Origin: Virgifigura sp964551315
GTDB taxonomy: Bacteria; Pseudomonadota; Alphaproteobacteria; Dongiales; Dongiaceae
Length of the DNA stretch: 13,986 bases
Direction: 5' to 3'
Assembly: GCA_964551315.1 (NCBI GenBank)
Contig: CAZKCM010000098.1
Span: 1 to 13,986, forward strand
Below are positions 13,261 to 13,986 of this stretch, in pieces. The notes beneath the pieces are model-generated. The model saw only the letters and a list, made by a program, of their open reading frames with translations, was not told the DNA's origin and did not search any database. The position numbers and the translations under genes are program-made. Positions within the stretch are counted from its first letter, which is position 1. The number at the start of each line of letters is the position of its first letter.

Positions 13261-13986
13261 CTCACGAACCGACGATGGCCCCCAGGGAACAATACGGGGA
13301 CCATGACCACAAGCCGCCGTTCATTCGACGCTGGCTCTTCTCGACGAACCACAAGGACATCGGGACGCTGTACCTGCTGTTTTCCCTGATCGCGGCAATC
13401 GTCGGCGCCGTGGCATCTGTCCTGATGCGCGCCGAGCTGCACAGTCCGGGTCTGCAGGTCGTTGCCGACGGGCACATCTGGAATGTTCTGGTCACGGCGC
13501 ATGGGCTGATCATGATCTTCTTCGTGGTCATGCCGGCGCTGATCGGCGGGTTCGGCAACTGGTTCGTGCCGCTGATGATCGGCGCGCCCGACATGGCCTT
13601 CCCGCGCATGAACAACATCTCCTTCTGGCTGATCGTCGCGGCCTTCTTGCTGCTGCTCTTGTCGAGCGTCGTAGGCACGGGGGCCGGGACCGGCTGGACC
13701 CTTTATCCGCCGCTGTCGAGCGCCATCGGCCACCCCGACGCCGCGGTTGATTTCGCCATATTCTCCGTGCACCTCGCCGGCGCATCATCGATCCTGGCGG
13801 CGATCAACTTCATCACGACCATCCTCAACATGCGCGCGCCGGGCATGACGCTGCACAAGATGCCGCTGTTCGTCTGGGCACAGCTGGTCACCGCCTTCCT
13901 GCTGCTGCTGGCACTTCCCGTACTGGCGGGGGCGATCACGATGCTGCTGACCGACCGCAACTTCGGCACGACCTTCTTCGATGCGT
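13257..13986 (+). CDS. coxA: Cytochrome c oxidase subunit I, 5' part (runs off window)
   Basis: First 243 residues of the haem-copper oxidase catalytic subunit, which reduces O2 at the haem a3-CuB centre and pumps protons. Landmarks: the N-terminal RWLFSTNHKDIGTLYL, VTAHGLIMIFF with the low-spin haem a ligand H82, the D-channel region GNWFVPLMIGAPDMAFPRMNN (entry D112), GTGWTLYPPLSS, and ITMLLTDRNF near the window end. The CuB and haem a3 ligands lie downstream and cannot be checked. The ATG at 13257 overlaps the coxB stop. It matches A-type oxidases closely; a start at residue 7 (ATG 13275) is less likely given the coupling. Confidence 0.97.
   Translation, partial: MTHEPTMAPREQYGDHDHKPPFIRRWLFSTNHKDIGTLYLLFSLIAAIVGAVASVLMRAELHSPGLQVVADGHIWNVLVTAHGLIMIFFVVMPALIGGFGNWFVPLMIGAPDMAFPRMNNISFWLIVAAFLLLLLSSVVGTGAGTGWTLYPPLSSAIGHPDAAVDFAIFSVHLAGASSILAAINFITTILNMRAPGMTLHKMPLFVWAQLVTAFLLLLALPVLAGAITMLLTDRNFGTTFFDA

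Overview
The window is high-GC DNA (mostly G/C at third codon positions, several GTG starts) with the gene complement of an alphaproteobacterium, probably near the Rhodospirillales. I base that on the style of the Lpt permeases, the aa3-type cytochrome oxidase genes and a possible EcfG-type stress promoter. The lineage is inference. A run of exactly 100 N (1400-1499) marks a scaffold gap inside lptF, so this is draft or metagenome-assembled sequence.

Region 1 (1-7825) is an envelope and lipid neighbourhood. It has a HIT-family protein, lptF (broken by the gap) and lptG, the inner-membrane permease pair for LPS export. Seven bases later comes a two-domain protein with a degenerate nucleotidyltransferase-like N-terminus and an intact CDP-alcohol phosphatidyltransferase C-terminus. 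After a 161-base spacer with a perfect inverted repeat follow a membrane fatty acid hydroxylase/sterol desaturase-type enzyme, a GNAT-like acyltransferase and a MobA-like nucleotidyltransferase. A second, LicC-like (phosphocholine cytidylyltransferase-family) nucleotidyltransferase converges on them from the minus strand. Together these could activate a head group as a CDP derivative, transfer it in the membrane and modify the lipid. The substrate cannot be read from sequence. This cluster is the best candidate for an undescribed system here.

Region 2 (7826-9894) is a tRNA-Asn(GTT) gene with a clear sigma70-type promoter and a strong intrinsic terminator. Next come a probable broken glycine-rich small ORF (minus strand), an 86-residue unknown protein and a secreted PRC-barrel protein that may be under general-stress control.

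Region 3 (9895-11910) is a periplasmic Cu/Zn superoxide dismutase (sodC), a divergent AraC/cupin regulator that may control it, and a single-domain response regulator on the minus strand.

Region 4 (11911-13986) is a 465-base gene-free stretch, then the start of a cytochrome c oxidase operon: coxB (complete, all CuA ligands) overlapped by 4 bases by coxA, which runs off the right edge.
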